Source: Triatoma infestans (lineage: Eukaryota > Arthropoda > Insecta > Hemiptera > Reduviidae). From it: a stretch of 64,000 nucleotides of DNA. Each line of letters opens with the position of its first letter. The stretch's first letter is position 1. The position numbers and the translations under genes were made by a program. The stretch spans positions 1 to 64,000 of the forward strand of contig JAAEAF010002547.1 of the NCBI GenBank assembly GCA_011037195.1. The letters are read 5' to 3'. This document shows, one piece after another, positions 9,530-21,300 of this stretch. The notes below the pieces were generated by a model, which saw nothing but the letters and a program-made list of their open reading frames with translations, was not told where the DNA came from and did no database searches.

Positions 9530-10870
9530 GTTTTTCGGTTTAAAACCAAAGAAGTGGTATAGTCACCAAATTGAAATGCTTGCAGAAAGGTGGGTGAAAG
9601 TGGTAGAAAATAAAGGTTTATATTTTTTGAAGAATGAGATTCAATTAAACGTTTTCATAATTTCTATTACTTTTAAATAACACTGTTTTTATGCATACAA
9701 ACTTATGTAACAATTTAGTATTTAAATAATAGGTCTGTTAATGAGGCACTTTTACATATTCGTGACACCTTTTTCCTTATGGAACATGAGTGTCGCATTC
9801 CAAGGCTTCACTTGTTTTATAATATTTCATTTTTTCATTATTGCTGCAATTACGAAATAATTGTTATAAAAATGGCCGCTCCCACCAAAAGCGAAGACGC
9901 AACCTTTGACAAGACAGATGATTTTTTCCTGCTACTTTCTCAAATAACATTTCATTTTTGTATGTTTAATATTTAAATGTTAAAGAAATGTATTTTCCAT
10001 AGGAAAAATAAAAAAAAAACATAGAATTAAAATGGAAATTCAGGTACCCGGTAGAAAACGAAACTCATAAATCATATAAAACGTACATTATATAAGAAAG
10101 TAGAAGTCATTAGATCACTTTTGCAAAGAGGAAAAAAGTTTATTTTTCCAAAAAAAAAAAGAAAAAAGTATTTTAACGGTAGCCTAGGAAAATTCTAATA
10201 AAATATCTTCTTTTTTTTTGGAAATGGTAGAGGGGTTTTGGATCTCAGTTAACGATTCTATGGTAATTTTTTCTTTTTTTTCAGGACACTTTTATATTGT
10301 GCAAGGTCGTTGGTAATTTTTTTCATTTCCCCTCCCCCCCCAACACCGACACCGGTTACTTGCTAATCGGCTGACATACCTACCACCATCCACGAAGATA
10401 GAGAAAGGGCTATAGGATAAGCTGTAAATTCCAGCAGGGTTCGTGGGCTAATTAGCCAGCGATCTATATAAAATACGGGGTAATTATCATTACGGTAGAG
10501 AAAGGCAGGCAAAAATCTACTAAGGGTCTACTATGTGGGAGAGGACAAGGTGGCAGTTGAGGCATAGAAAGAAGTTACAGTCCGTGTAATTTATATTGAA
10601 AACTTGCCAGATATTGAGCGGATTTTTGCCACATCCTAAAACATTTTGGTATTAAATTAATGAAATTAATTAATCGCAAATTTTATTATTATTTTGTGAA
10701 TCAAATGAACATTTCTATTAATTGTCCCATTTATTAAAAAATGAAAAAGATTTTCATTTGATTCGATCATTTCTTTGTGATAATGAATATGAAGCTGTCT
10801 TTTGTGTCCAATCGATAGTAATAAGTTAATTATAATAACGTAAACTAAGTATTTTTTTATTTGTATTTCA
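9530..10870. other. Intergenic, no recognisable gene
   Basis: AT-rich DNA with several A and T runs, including a C-rich patch (CCTCCCCCCCCAACACCGACACC) split across 10328-10352. Short open frames here have no recognisable motif. Confidence 0.55.
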
Positions 10871-10877
10871 TTGCTTA

Positions 10878-11120
10878 AGTCCTCACGCGTTGGTCTAGTA
10901 GCTAGCGCACTCGAGAATTCGGGGTTCCCGTGAGGGCAAAGTCGGTGTTGACTCAGCATCGAGATGAAAAGTGGGAAGATACAGTTAATAGCGCCCTAGG
11001 TAGCGAAGGCTGGAACTAAACGGCGTGGGAAGTGCGGCATACTTACCACACGCTCCCCCTATTCAAATCGCCGTCTGGCGAGCCTTGGCCCTTCATAGGT
11101 TGTTGCGCCATAGGATTTTT
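10878..11120 (+). repeat. SINE-A, near full-length tRNA-headed copy
   Basis: The tRNA-like head reads GTTGGTCTAGTAGCTAGCGC (A-box region), then GGGGTTCCCGTGAG, a weakened B box. The body holds GATGAAAAGTGGGAAG, AGCGCCCTAGGTAGCGAAGG, ACTAAACGGCGTGGGAA, CCCCCTATTCAAATCGCC and CTTGGCCCTTCATAGGTTG, ending GCGCCATAGGATTTTTTGC. The same body order recurs at 1088, 24931 and 54651. No protein is encoded. Confidence 0.8.
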
Positions 11121-11589
11121 TGCATTGCCTAATCCAATTTGAGTATAGATCACAACTGATTACGTTCAGGAGCTGATGGTTATCTGGGCACAACTTCCAA
11201 AAACTTGTAGACCACCTCTCACCCTTCATCTAAATACTCAACACATAATCTCACTTATGCGGGAAGTAAGTAACTTGTCAGTCTGGCTTTTCATCTCATG
11301 CACGACGAGTTCTGTAAAGAACCTAAACTCAATTTTTAAATAATGGACTAAACTTATAGGCAGAACAGATGACGGTTTAAAAAAATCGTTGTGAAACAAT
11401 CGCCAGAAATTGCCGTTTCTTATTGAAATACTACAAAATTCTAATTAATAAATTTCTTTAAACTTGCGATATTTATTAAACGTACAGCTTTGACTGATTG
11501 TGATTATACTTGTTTAGATGAATGTGATTTGAATTTAATATCCTATACCTCAACACTTGTAACGCGGTAGTTTATTGTTATTATTCGTC

Positions 11590-12345
11590 TGTGGGGACTA
11601 AACCTTACGTTATCCATAGCCCCACTGGACCCATATAGCTACCCCCAAAGGAAAACAATAACAAACCAGGCCGAACAAAACGGGCCAGAACCTTAAAGAG
11701 AAATAGCCTAAGCTCTTCCACTGACAAACTCTTCCGATCTGATTTCCTCACAACTCAAGCAATGTGTCATAAGATGGATGAGTGTTTCTTCCTCTGGCTC
11801 ACAAACTTCACAAAAGTGGTCTGGCATGAGCCCATTCCGTAGTGGTGTTTTCTACAATGCCCAGTACAGGAACCCACCAGAGAGAGGTGCGTGAAAGACA
11901 CGGCAACATCACACTAGTAGCTCTGACCGGATCCCCAATGAGCATCTCATGCTGCGGTCAACTCATATTGGAAGTTTGACAAACATTTGTCTAAAGACAC
12001 ACCAAGAGCAGGCTCAGGGCCAATGAAAAGGTGAGTGGCGCCTAATTTGACAACATTTCCAAAATTCCCATCTGATCTAGTCAAGAAGTACATCTTTCAT
12101 GGAAGAAAGCCCTTCCAGTGTTTTAGAATTTTCTAGTACCAACTTGGAAGTGAACGCCATATTCTCAGCGCCTTCAACGTAGCTTGAATTTTTGAGCAGA
12201 TACACCTTTTAGTTTAGTGTTATGTACCCGCTCATTCAAAATACAACAAAGAATGACATTGATCTCAGCCTGGAAAACGGTGGTCCATTGTCAAATGAAG
12301 CTTCCGTACTAGAAGCCATGTAACACCGGAGTTAACTATCAGGTA
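11590..12345 (-). pseudogene. LINE-1 family RNase H-to-3' UTR pseudogene
   Basis: On the minus strand, from 12345, frames read VFQAEINVILCCIL (the FQAE glutamate motif of LINE RNase H), then AFTSKLVLENSKTLEGLSSM. After frameshifts comes KLGATHLFIGPEPALGVSL, then a CGxxFxKFVSQRKKH-like knuckle region around 11740-11850. The 3' UTR holds TGGGTCCAGTGGGGCTATGG (11617-11636). Frameshifts and stops are numerous, so it is dead. It is the most complete LINE-1 family copy here. Confidence 0.7.
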
Positions 12346-12449
12346 CAATCAATACAATAATTTCAGTGCCTCAAGTTGGCATCCTAGTAGTTAGTTTCTC
12401 ATCTTGTAGAGTATTTGGTAAGCATTACCTCAAATGTATTCAGTTAACA

Positions 12450-13109
12450 ATGGCGAGTCCTCTCGAGCATTGCACTTTGGAAGAACAACGCTCAGTAATT
12501 AGATTTTATAGTTGCAAAGGGTATCAAAGGTAGTGAAATCCACGAAAAAAATGTTAAAAGTGTCCGGGAATTAGTGATTGAACTGTTCGAATATTTACAA
12601 ATGGATAGAACAGTTTAAAAGTGGCCGTGAAAGTGTCTGTGACGAGCAACGAAGTGGACGACCTGTTGAAGTTACAACTTCCTCCCTCGAATCTCGCATT
12701 AACGCGTTTATTCAGGACAAAAGGCGTATTACTATTAAACTGATAGCTACAGAAGTGCGCGCGAATGTTGGAACTGTGCATAACATTATTCAGAATAAGT
12801 TGCAGTACAAGAAAACTTGTGCGGGATGGGTTCTAAGACAACTTACGGACGCCTACAAAGAAAGTAGTGTGGAAGATCCTTCCTCTTCCCCTCTATAGCC
12901 CCGACATCACCCGATCGGACTTCCATTTGTTTGGACCCGTTAAAGAGGCTCTACGTGGGAAAAATTTCAATCATCCAATGAAGAAGTTAAAAATCAGGTC
13001 CAAAAGTGGCTTCGAGATCAACCCGAAGAATTTCATGCCAGAGATGTGCACAAATTAGAAGAACGATGGGACAAGTGTATAAATGTTGCTGGAGACTATG
13101 TTGTATAGT
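12450..13109 (+). pseudogene. Mariner transposase with internal deletion
   Basis: Starting at ATG 12450 it reads MASPLEHCTLEEQRSVIRFY. After a frameshift near 12515 it continues NIYKWIEQFKSGRESVCDEQ, RSGRPVEV, RRITIKLIATEV and KTCAGWVLRQLTDAYKES. These are the N-terminal helix-turn-helix region and the xARWVPRQLT hallmark of mariner. It then jumps directly to PLYSPDITRSDFHLFGPVKE, ALRGKNF and a C-terminal WDKC...GDYV segment ending at TAG 13109. Roughly 150 residues carrying the first two catalytic aspartates are missing. Terminal inverted repeats were not identified. Confidence 0.8.
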
Positions 13110-13174
13110 AGCCAAACTTTTGTATTGATTAAATAAATCGTTTTTGAGCTGCAGCGATTTGTCTCGTTAATTAT

Positions 13175-13238
13175 CGAATGATCCTCCTGGATTATATCAT
13201 AGAGTGTCGAATGATCCTCCATAGTATATCATAGAGGG
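13175..13238 (+). repeat. Two-copy tandem repeat just 3' of the mariner
   Basis: TCGAATGATCCTCC followed by a variable GGAT/ATAG and TATATCATAGAG occurs twice in a row. A second imperfect pair (CCAAACCCTTA-AAAA, GCCTGGCGCCCAA) follows to about 13325. It may be subterminal structure of the mariner or unrelated. Confidence 0.5.
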
Positions 13239-14137
13239 GCTCTGCCAACCAAACCCTTAGAAAAAGGATTCCGCAGCCTGGCGCCCAAACCCTTAAAAAA
13301 AGAGATCCACGCCTGGCGCCCAACCCCCCACCCTTTTCAACATTCTCAAGAAAATTCTGTGTCAAATAGTGCAAACCGTATGAAAATCCGTCCAGCCGAA
13401 ATTGCAATATTAACGCATTTGCAAAATCGTGACACAAAAAGGCTTACTTTTTTTATAGTGTATACAGAATAGATTTGCGATGGATGTACGTATCTCTGGA
13501 GAAAACTCAATTTCCATAATTAAACAGATCGCGATACATTGCAAGTTATTTTTCAAAAATTACCGAAATTCCTAATCTTATTTTGCTGTTTTTGTATTCA
13601 GTGAATATATTTTAGTTCTTTAGAAACTAATTTTAATGATTTAGTTTTAGTTCATCAATCAACAGAGTTATTAGCAATCTGTAATTAGAAAAAAAAAAAA
13701 AATGTAAGGACTTTATTTTTAAAATAAAGTTATAACAATAATGATATATTAAAGATATTATGTTTATTGGTCCGGAACAGAGATGATTGATGGATGAAGT
13801 TTGAAAAAAAAAAAAAAAACCTTGAATGAGTAATGACGAACTTTCCAGAACTCTAAAAAACAAGTTGAGAATGGTTTGAAAAAAAGGTGACACCAACCCA
13901 ATGAAATAGAACAATGGCTCCCGTTCATGGTAATGCATTTAAAATGTATTTAGCAGAAAAAAAAAAAAGGTATGGAATAAATCATTATAGTCTTTTATTG
14001 CTAGAAGTATTGCGAATTTGACGGATTTTCGAAATTGATGGGGAAAATTTCCCAGAACATCCCTAATATACATTTTTTTGGGAAAAATATTTGATAGGCA
14101 TAGTATCTATGCAGTAAGCATTCCAAAATTAAAAAAA

Positions 14138-14987
14138 TCTGGTGGGAAACACTTACACAACTTTGTCTTACTCCAGTTCTCAAAATGATAATTGACAAAT
14201 TTTATAGTTTGTGTACCAAATTTAATGAAATTCGTCGAAAACTAAAAAAACTGTTCAGTAAAAGCCCACTTCGGGTTTACTAATTTTCTTGAAACTCGGA
14301 ATTTCAGCCATCTATTTATTTCTAAACTAATTATGTTTGGATGATAGAATTGTATAATCAACTAGGATAGCACTTTAGAGAAAAACATAATCCCACACCT
14401 CCCCTAAAAGTGCCCTTAAAAGAATTTTCCCCAGAGAAATGTTTTAAATAAAAGTTGTAGATCCTTGAATGTTTAGTTTATATATGAAGTTTCAAAAATA
14501 TCGTCGGAGCCTTTTTTGAGGAAATTGCGAAAAAGTAAATAAATCATTTAGAAAAGTGGTAAAGTAAACGCACTTCCGGTTATCCGATTTTTTTCCAAAC
14601 TCGGAATTTCAACAACATATTTAATTCTAATTAACATTATTTAGATGACAGAATTGTCTAATAAACTGAAATAGCACTTTAGATGGAAACCTAACTCCGC
14701 CCCTCCCCCAAAAGTGCCCTTCAGTCTATTTTCCCGGAGAAATGTTTCAAATAAAAGTTGTAGGCTCTTTGTATGTATGGTTAATGTTACAAGTTTAAAG
14801 AAAATTGTCGGAGCCATTTTTGAGAAAATTGCAAAAAAGTAAAAAATCCACCTAGCAAAGTGATAATTCCGGTTGAGGAATTTTGACAGATAACGTAGTG
14901 TCAGATCCCACGGTGATACCTAAACGGAATATCAAGTTTTAACTTTCTACGGTTTTTCGTTTTCTAGCTCTGCAGTTCACATACATA

Positions 14988-15022
<35 letters not shown>

Positions 15023-15162
15023 CACACACACACACAGACCATTTGATAAAAACCAGTTTCTTTGACTCAGGTGACCTCAAAACGGATATTTCCGGTGAAA
15101 ACTCGATATCGAAAATTTGACACGATTACAATGCTTCCTCTTACTAGGAGTAAGAGAAAGTA
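14138..15162 (-). mobile_element. HINE-like element, near-complete copy E
   Basis: It starts TCTGGTGGGAAACACTTACAC after seven A, and ends CTTCCTCTTACTAGGAGTAAGAGAAAGT. The last ~27 bases fold into a near-perfect hairpin. A (CA)n tract occupies 14990-15037. The two internal monomers are marked by CACTTCCGGTTA (14571) and a GATAATTCCGGTTG variant (14862). Inverted motif pair: CTTTGTCTTACTCC near 14160 and GGAGTAAGAGAAAG near 15148. Confidence 0.75.
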
Positions 15163-15754
15163 AAAAGAAATTCAATAGTACCCCTTACGAATAAAAGAAA
15201 TCATAAAAATATTCTGAAAGTCTGAATATCATTGTTGTTCTTCAAATTTGGAATCCTAGCAAAGTTTGTAATAAACGTATAGAAGAGATATATATATAGG
15301 TGGTGTAACCATACATTAAACTAAAGTGAAAGAAGAAAGTTTAAAGTTGTCCTCCCCACCATCCGAAACCCCTAAAAAGTCAATTTTCCTGGTAAAATAT
15401 TTCAAATTTAAGGCTTTACCATTTCAAATTTAAGGCTCTTTATGTATCTAGAAGGTGTACAGAGTTTAAAGAAACGTTTGTTTAATATTTGTTTGTTCAA
15501 ATAATTAATTGACGAATTGATTTTATTCAGATCTTATTTTAAAAAGCAGATCTTGATCTTAAATCACCAATAAACGTAAAAATTAAAAAAATAAGAAAAA
15601 ATTATTTAAGTTTGTTACTAAGTTATTGGGATAAAGTATCCTTTATTTGATTGGAATGTTAAGAATAATTTCTCCCTTGCCATCAAATTATTTGGCACCT
15701 TTAGTAGCATAAAATAAAACATATGAAGGAAGCTCCAAGCTGATTTTCTGTTTT

Positions 15755-16732
15755 TACCTTCTCTTACTCCTAGTAAGAGGAAGTATTGTAATTTTGTCAA
15801 ATTTTCGATATCAAGTTTTCACCGGAAATATCCGTTTTGAAGTCCCCTGAGTCCAAAAAGGTGGTTTTTAGCAAATGGTCTCTGTGTGAGCGTATGTGGT
15901 ATGTGTGTGTATATGTAAATAGCATAGCTCAAAAACGAAAAAGCGTAGAAAGTTGAAACTTGATATTCCATTTAGGTATCCCATGGCATCTGTCAAAATT
16001 CCTCAACCAGAAATGCCACTTTAGTTGGATTTTTTTACTTTTTTTCGTTTTTCTCAAAAATGGCTCCGACAATTTTCTTTAAACTTGGTAGATCAACTAC
16101 CCATACAAAGAGCTACAACTTTTATTTGAAACGTTTCTTTGGGAAAATTCATTTAAGGCCAGTTATGGTGGAGGGGTGGGGTTAGGATTTCATCTAAAGT
16201 GCTAGTTCAGTTTATTAAACCTTTCTATCATCTAAATAATAATAATTATAATTGAATATGATATTGAAATTCCGAATTTCAAAAAAATCAGATAACCGGA
16301 AGTGCGTTTACATTACCAGTTTACTAAATGATTTTTTTCACTTTTTCGCGATTTTCTCAAAAATAGCATCGACGATTTTCTTGAAACTTCTTTTATATAA
16401 ACTGAATATACAAAGATCTATAATAACATTTATATAAAACATTTCTCTGGGAAAATTCATTTAAGGGCACTTTTCGAGGAGGGGAAGGGTTAGTTTATCT
16501 CTAAAGTGCTATCGTAGTAGATTATACAATTCAATCATTCAAACAAAATTAATTAAACATAAATAGATGGCCAAAATTCCAAGTTTCAAGAAAATTAGTA
16601 AACCGGAAGTGCGCTTTTACTGGATAGTTTTCGACGAATTTAATTAAAATGGGGTACAGAAACAATAAAATTTGTCAATTACAATTTTGAGAACTGGAGT
16701 AAGAGAAAGTTGTGTGAGTGTTTCACACCAGA
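15755..16732 (+). mobile_element. HINE-like element, near-complete copy F
   Basis: It begins TACCTTCTCTTACTCCTAGT, followed by AAGAGGAAGTATTGTAA, a clear terminal hairpin. The interior contains a short GT tract (15893-15915), GCTCAAAAACG, GGCTCCGACAATTTTC and two monomers. It ends GGAGTAAGAGAAAGTTGTGT, GAGTG, TTTCACACCAGA. Its T-run abuts the TIR element starting at 16741. Confidence 0.75.
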
Positions 16733-16740
16733 TTTTTTTT

Positions 16741-17622
16741 TTTTATAAACAGGGACAATGACAGAAAAGTTGACTACTGCTACAATTTTTTATATTTTCC
16801 TAAATATCTTGAAAATGGTGCGTCATAGTCTCGACCACCGAAGGAGGGTTATCTGCTATTGACGAGTTCTTTAAAATGATGTATTGTGTGGGGGTGGCCG
16901 GTTAAGCCATATTCCAAACCATCATCAGGCCGGTGAGTTGCATCGTATTTTATACATTGTATAAAACTAATTTGGAATATAGACTAACCGCAACCTTTTT
17001 TCGTACTATTCATCATTTTAAAGATCTCGTCAAAAGCAGATTACGCCTTGCCGAGGACGCCAAATTTAGCTGCAACGCACCGTAACCATACGGTATCAAG
17101 ATATTAAGGAAAATATAAAAAATTATAAGAGTATTAAACCTTCTGGTATTTTATCCGTCGTAGCATGCTTATTGTTTTTGCTCCTGGCAGGTTTCGGATT
17201 TTCATCCATAGTCAGAGCAAATTCACCAAGTTCGTGTAGAGAGTTCACTTCAATGTATTGTTTCTGTTACACTTGTTAGTTTGTTGGTTGTATATATTTG
17301 GGGGAGGTTATAAAATTTTGTTACTATGTGTGGGTGTTTAACATTTATTTAGTAACATAACCTTATAACCTCCCCGCATGTATACAACCAACAAACCAAC
17401 AACTGTGAGGGGAACAGTATAACATTGTGTTGAAGTGAACTTTTTGCACGAACTTAGTGAATTTGTTCTGACAATGGATGAAAATCTGAAACCGGTCAGG
17501 AACAAATTCAATATGCATGCTACGACAGATAAAATACCAGATGTTAATCCAGCATTGCGGACCCACCCACCTATTCAACAGTACTAAACCTTCCTCTTAA
17601 TTAATTGTCCCTGTTTATAAAA
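16741..17622. mobile_element. 882 bp TIR element built from two long palindromes
   Basis: Terminal inverted repeats TTTTATAAACAGGGACAAT are identical over 19 bp at 16741-16759 and 17604-17622. The interior has two successive fold-back units: 16781-17127 (arms about 145 bp, imperfect) and 17143-17540 (arms about 182 and 189 bp, loop 17325-17351). No transposase. The second palindrome recurs alone at 22536-22778. The superfamily is unknown; the structure resembles fold-back or MITE elements. Confidence 0.65.
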
Positions 17623-17769
17623 AAACAGAGGGACTTCAGACATACAGAAGTATAGACGTTCTTAGTTCAATTATATAAACATTGTGATGGATGCAAGAAA
17701 CATATAAATATATTAATTTTTAAATAAATCCAAATTATCAAAATATGTGACATACTCTTGCAAAAGGGC

Positions 17770-18150
17770 AAGCCAGGTAGAAGGGAAGTCCAGTTACTGG
17801 CATAGTACTACCCCCTTCTCCTAACAGGGGAGGAACTGAAGAACAAAGAGAAAAATTCTTTCCAACACAGACTTGTGCTAGAAATCAAGGTGGAAACATC
17901 GTAACACTACTTCAGGAATCGCTCTCTAAATATCTGTGCCAGTTTCACAATAAATTAAATAAGTTTATACTATCAAATAACTTGTAGTTATTATTTGAAA
18001 GATTATATTTAATTGTTAACAGTGGTGACTTCTTAATTATTCTTATACTTCTATCTCAACCAAACATACAAGCCCTTTTCGCTAAAACGCTCACGCCACA
18101 AGCTACCTATACACATCATCACACCATAACATTACAACATACACACATGC
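17770..18150 (+). repeat. Repeat R3, copy 2
   Basis: It shares with 3475-3830: CTTCAGGAATCGCT, TTCTTAATTATTCTTATACT, CGCTCACGCCACAAGCTACC and CATCACACCATAACATT. AGTGGTGACTTC (18023-18034) precedes the second block and resembles an LTR/primer-site junction. No ORF. Confidence 0.5.
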
Positions 18151-18550
18151 AGTGCAGGTTATAGATACGTTAAATACGTACATAATATGCTTAGTATTTT
18201 TTTTTTTGCACTTTTTGAGTACAATTTGTATTCAAGTACATCTTCCATTTAACTGTTTGAATACATTTGTGGTTAAGGAAATTTCTGTGCTTAAATGTTT
18301 TAGTATTTGAAACTCGAATATTCAAGTGTATGAGCACGTTTTATTTGGGTACATTCTGTACTGAAATGTTTTGAGTACTCGAACACTTTTTGCACTAAAT
18401 TTGTTGAGTACATTTGTACTCAAGTCTTTTGATATTTCAGTACCGCCCTACACTGCGTTATTAGTAATATCAGTGTATTTTACAACTCCACCGCTGACGT
18501 AGTAAGTAGGCTCAGAGCTTTGACTCGTTCATCTTTCACCTGTCCTTACC

Positions 18551-18730
18551 CAGTAGGGGAGGGATTAGCTACTTAGCTCCAACGCGGAGGACCCGGATTC
18601 GAGCCCAGAGCTGCCCTTACATTTTTTTCTTTCTAGGAGCCTCTACAGCTCACTGTCCGGAAGCCGGCAGTGCACTGAGAAGGCTGCGAGCGCTAATGAC
18701 CATAGAAGTTACGGGTCATAAATAAATAAA
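18551..18730 (+). repeat. SINE-B copy 1
   Basis: The tRNA-like head GGGATTAGCTACTTAGCTCC is followed by CCCGGATTCGAGCCC, a B box with one mismatch to GGTTCGANTCC. The body runs TTTTTTCTTTCTAGGAGCCTC, split at TACAGCTCACTGTCCGG and AGGCTGCGAGCGC, TGACCATAGAAG, ending in AAATAAATAAA. It shares this body with 42831 and 56531. Confidence 0.75.
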
Positions 18731-19624
18731 AAATAAAAGTCTTTATCCTACTGATCTCTTTTTTGTTTGTACTATATTTTTGAGCTTTGTATTTCAATAT
18801 TTCCCAAGATTTTATGATTTTGTATATTAGGAAAGTTAAAAAGTGAAATTTGTTAACCAACCTGACGTGCATTACCACGTATCTTTGACAATTTAAGGTA
18901 AAATATTGTTTTTATTAGAAAGTAATGTAGGAACAACCTTAACACAAGAAAAAAAATAAGGGTTATGTTTTCTCACGTTCTTGTTGTTTCAAGTTAAAAT
19001 TAAAAATTATTTGAATTTAATATACAAATTAAATTTTTATAGTTTAAAAATTCAGCATGAATATGGTAATTTAATTAGTTAAAGTACATGTTAAAAAAAT
19101 TGTGAATAATAAATGAAATTGATTACAACTTTATGTGAATACAACATAATGGACGAGTTTTCATTTGGACAGAATTAAAGATTAATTTAATTAAATTAAT
19201 GAATGAAACATGTTTATACAAGTTTTGTCATGTTTTAACACTTTTAACATCTTCCTTCACTATATTATATTTTCTTTGTTGTTATAAACTTACCTCGCTG
19301 CTATATTTACCTTTCTCATCTCTGAGATCATTTCTTAGTTTAACTTCTTGTTTGTATATATATATATATATATATATATGTTTTTGGTTATACATACTCA
19401 AAACATAAACAAACACACATTCGTGCATATATACTTATATATATATATACACACACACCCCTTAAAATCTTATTACATTGTTCACACTTCTGAAGTTTAC
19501 CTGAAATTTCTCAAATAGGGGTGTGTGTGTGTGAAAAAGAGAGATTATATTATCATTTGTATAATTTTTGAGGTTAAGATGTTTTACTTCTCTTTCCATT
19601 GTTGCCAAATTTTCCAGTTAACCT

Positions 19625-19680
19625 AGTTAGGGCATAATTCTAAGCTATCCAAAGCCCCACTGGGTCTTCACTTCAACTTT
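19625..19680 (-). repeat. LINE-1 family 3' UTR fragment
   Basis: On the minus strand it reads GACCCAGTGGGGCTTTGGAT, matching the UTR block at 11617-11636. Too short to classify further. Confidence 0.45.
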
Positions 19681-19739
19681 AGCAGTTGCATCGCCACCAA
19701 TGGTTGTATCCTGATCCCCATCTTTTCACTATAAATAAC

Positions 19740-20010
19740 TGCAGATATCTAAATCCATCCAAAAACTAATAACTTACTTCCGCAGATGATGACATAGCTA
19801 TTCTTTCCTCGCATCATGATATAGACATAACCCCTCGTAACCTTCGATAACATTTACAAATTTTCCTGATGGAGAATGAAGATTAACGTTCACAAAAGCA
19901 AAAACGTTAGGTCAAATCAGGACCAAATCACTTATCACCACAAGATTACTACACTTCTCCATAAAACTCGTAGCAAGGGCAAACTAACGAGGGCATCTAG
20001 GTACGGAAGA
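19740..20010 (+). pseudogene. LINE reverse transcriptase fragment
   Basis: One frame reads LTSADDDIAILSSHHDID, matching the (F/Y)ADD active-site motif and downstream I-A-I-L of LINE reverse transcriptases. A shifted frame then gives KINVHKSKNVRSNQ, as after the ADD motif in RTE-like and R1-like enzymes (xLxINxxKTKxM). It is heavily frameshifted. Confidence 0.5.
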
Positions 20011-20039
20011 AGAAGTTAAAGATAATAGGGGCTAGTCGT

Positions 20040-20260
20040 CCAGCCGCCTTTATAAAATGAGTGTATCTCAATCTCAAACATTGTGTCATTGTAAACCGTC
20101 AGCGTTCAACATACTATGTTCTCACACTGTCACTCTGGCAGTCAGTCTGTCACTCTCTGTTCACGCTACCATAATCTCACTCTAAAATAATACAGTGTAA
20201 AGTCCTTGCAGTATTTATTATCACAGTTAGTATAAATAGTGTTCAGTAAGGCTAACTTTA
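20040..20260 (+). repeat. LTR-like promoter segment, possibly family P
   Basis: It has a TATA-like TTATAAAATG at 20050, then ~200 bp rich in CACTCTC/GTCAGTC. It ends near AGTGTAAAGTCC (20194-20205), a 12-mer also present at 39849-39860. This may be a second decayed LTR; ends not found. Confidence 0.25.
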
Positions 20261-20639
20261 CTGGACCTAAGTATTTCTCTACTACCCAGTCACCACCCAC
20301 CCACCATAAACATCTACCAGTTATTTTCATATTGAAAAATGCCATTTGTCTCCCAGTACACAAGAACCACATCTTATTACCATATGTTGATACAGTGAAG
20401 TATGTTCATACAAAAGACAAATTTCTGATTTGGAACCCTCATACATGAAACGTGTCTGCCAAGTAAGCGACGAGTGACCATGTTCTTTCTAATTTATTTT
20501 GAACAACAAATACGTATCTGCAATCTACTTATAATTTGGGCTTACGGTACTTGGGTTATGAGACACAACTGAAGGTTCCATCATCCCATCGCTTTCAAAT
20601 CCTACAATTCAAAATAACACTTGCAATACAATGCTCTTT

Positions 20640-21300
20640 ATACACTTTTTTTTCAGGATTTCTCAATACTGAGATTCTTCTCAACAAAAGACTTCTTTTA
20701 ATTTTGCTCTCAAAGTCCTCTATCCTGGGTTTCTTCCTCCTTCAAACCATTCCCATACAAACTTTCCACCACTTTATCCATCCATGTCCGGCCTTCCTCT
20801 TCCATTTCTTCCTTCCACGTTGCAATCAAGAGCCAGCCCCGGTAGTTTCTCCTCGCCCATCCATCTCTCATAGCCGTACCACTTGAACCGTTTCTTTTCT
20901 ATTCTCTGAAGTACACTGTTCTTTACTGTTCTTTCTCTAACTTCTCGACTAGGTCTACTTTCTCTCCGCGAAACTCTGGCAGCTCTTCTCCACTATCCAT
21001 TTATTTCTCAGATCGGCAGTCAACGTCCACGTTTCGGTTCCGTAAAGCAGTACGCTTTCCACTATGGCCAAATAAATATTTCTTTATGTGCAGTCTAATA
21101 TGTTTCGGCTTCATAGAACTGAGTTTAGCATTCCGCTTTTTACATTGCTCACTTGAAAGTTTATTCCGATATCCAGATTCCGTTTATAAGTGAGTAAATC
21201 CAATAATGTCATTGCAAATTTTACTCCACCCTTGCACAACTTTTTACAATCCATTAATGCACTAATTTTTCTCAGTATCCATCCCAGATAATCCCGCACG
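20640..21300 (-). pseudogene. RTE-like LINE C-terminal fragment
   Basis: On the minus strand around 21060-21000 it reads ESVLLYGTETWTLTADLRNK, the conserved LLYGxETWxL block after the reverse-transcriptase palm. It then gives RIEKKRFKWYGYERWMGEEK and GRNGRGRPDMDG, matching the RxKWxGHVxRM ... RRGRPxxxW region. Several frameshifts are present. The part upstream of 21060 (KISALMDCKK...) is probably the same element but less certain. Confidence 0.6.
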
